Assembly (NCBI RefSeq): GCF_007678255.1
Contig: NZ_VEED01000005.1
Location: 260,650-324,649, forward strand
Direction of reading: 5' to 3'
DNA from: Bacillus sp. X1(2014)
Lineage (GTDB): Bacteria > Bacillota > Bacilli > Bacillales_B > DSM-18226
DNA length: 64,000 nucleotides
This document shows, piece by piece, positions 63,505 through 64,000 of the stretch. Within the stretch, counting starts at the first letter, position 1; each line of letters opens with the position of its first letter. A program made the translations under genes and the position numbers. The notes under the pieces were generated by a model that searched no databases, had not been told where the DNA came from, and saw only the letters and a list, made by a program, of their open reading frames with translations.

Positions 63505-63533
63505 ATGAATCACTCCTTTCTTTTTTCTCATGG

Positions 63534-63562
63534 TAGTTTATGCATAAAAGGACAAGCATGTG
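63534..63562 (-). promoter_or_regulatory. Sigma-K-type promoter of the small Sm-like/cgeB unit
   Basis: On the minus strand CACA (63559-63562), then exactly 16 bases, then CATAAACTA (63534-63542). Both parts fit the sigma-K consensus (mACm, CATANNNTA) fully. Confidence 0.65.
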
Positions 63563-63786
63563 AAAATATTTTTCGTAAAATGGTAAAAATTACCATTTCT
63601 GATTTTAAAGATAATGATGAAGATAAGAGGCGGCCTTTTTTAAGTGATTAGGTATCTCATAGGATTTTGGAGCAGGCTTAATAATTTTTTTAATGTTTTT
63701 TTTAATAGGCATTGACCAATCTATTAATCTCCTGTATTATTTGAAAAGTCGTCAGCGAAGCGATTTAAGTTAAGTGAAAGAAGTTG

Positions 63787-63815
63787 TTGACTTTAATAAC
63801 TTAAAATGATATATT
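63787..63815 (+). promoter_or_regulatory. rRNA operon promoter
   Basis: TTGACT (63787-63792) and TATATT (63810-63815) are 17 bases apart, about 125 bases upstream of the 16S gene. The gap from 63532 to here shows no gene. Confidence 0.8.
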
Positions 63816-63840
63816 AATAAAGTCGTTTTTGAGCGATGAT

Positions 63841-63860
63841 TGTTCTTTGAAAACTAAACA
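63841..63860 (+). promoter_or_regulatory. rRNA leader boxA-like antitermination region
   Basis: TGTTCTTTGAAAACTAAACA is the conserved leader sequence in front of Bacillus 16S genes, used with Nus factors for antitermination. Confidence 0.75.
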
Positions 63861-63939
63861 AACAAAATCGTGCAAACAAACATTAAATTTTAGTTTCAGA
63901 AATGAAACTAAGCCAACGTAACAAAATGAGCTAATCAAC

Positions 63940-64000
63940 TTTCTTGGAGAGTTTGATCCTGGCTCAGGACGAACGCTGGCGGCGTGCCTAATACATGCAA
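63940..64000 (+). rRNA. rrs: 16S ribosomal RNA, 5' end only
   Basis: The sequence GAGAGTTTGATCCTGGCTCA followed by the universal helix 1-6 region up to TACATGCAA is the start of 16S rRNA. The gene continues beyond the window. The exact mature 5' end is estimated by comparison with Bacillus. Confidence 0.97.

Overview
The window is a low-GC, AT-rich chromosomal segment of an endospore-forming Firmicute of the Bacillaceae, probably a Bacillus or Neobacillus type. The evidence is strong AGGAGG ribosome binding sites with frequent TTG and GTG starts, sigma-A, sigma-W and sigma-K type promoters, Spo0A boxes, a TagGH exporter, sps/cge spore-surface genes, and a Bacillus-type 16S rRNA 5' end with boxA leader at the right edge. 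The species cannot be fixed from sequence alone.

Layout. 1-1249 (minus) is the end of an exopolysaccharide operon: a GT4 glycosyltransferase cut by the window edge and a priming sugar transferase. 1481-2689 is a HupE/UreJ-type membrane protein. 2964-9323 is one 2119-residue secreted modular PHP-type hydrolase. 9715-21760 is a one-direction surface-glycan operon: two GT4 enzymes, a very AT-rich insert (coiled-coil peptide, CgeB-like/GT2 fusion, PP-loop enzyme), a UDP-ManNAc dehydrogenase, the TagG/TagH exporter and a UDP-GlcNAc 2-epimerase. 21910-30779 is housekeeping and accessory material: an SH3 protein, a dicarboxylate-type symporter, YitT, a molybdopterin oxidoreductase, a lipoprotein, a ferritin-like protein and PlsY. 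Several dispersed repeats and a 52-bp tandem array of ribosome binding site plus mini-ORF lie here. 31266-37206 is a complete ribose system (rbsR, D, A, C, B, K) with three RbsR-type operators. 37283-46604 holds a ZIP transporter, a membrane serine protease, a second UDP-GlcNAc 2-epimerase, a VOC protein, a His-rich repeat protein, XpaC/TelA behind a sigma-W promoter, a VanY-type peptidase, a cyclic-di-GMP-I riboswitch with a 54-residue protein, an SRPBCC protein and small ORFs. 46648-46844 is a cluster of DnaA boxes.

47144-63504 is a spore-surface glycan locus of the sps/cge type. It has a dTDP-rhamnose set (rfbC, D, B and a frameshifted rfbA), a frameshifted acetyltransferase, two SpsB-like proteins in tandem, and on the opposite strand a complete pseudaminic acid pathway (PseB, C, H, G, I, F) with an extra SDR and an aldo/keto reductase, then a CgeB-like glycosyltransferase and a small Sm-like protein. 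Several of these units have sigma-K-like promoters, so mother-cell expression late in sporulation is likely. The window ends in a 16S rRNA gene with its promoter and leader.

How the genes fit together. UDP-GlcNAc is the common feedstock. MnaA and the dehydrogenase lead to UDP-ManNAcA, which the first cluster would polymerise and TagGH export. PseB-PseF lead to CMP-pseudaminic acid, and Rfb proteins to dTDP-rhamnose, both for the spore crust. The strongest unexplained signals are the mini-ORF array at 29885-30137, the c-di-GMP riboswitch with its small protein, the DnaA box cluster away from dnaA, and the PP-loop enzyme in the export cluster.
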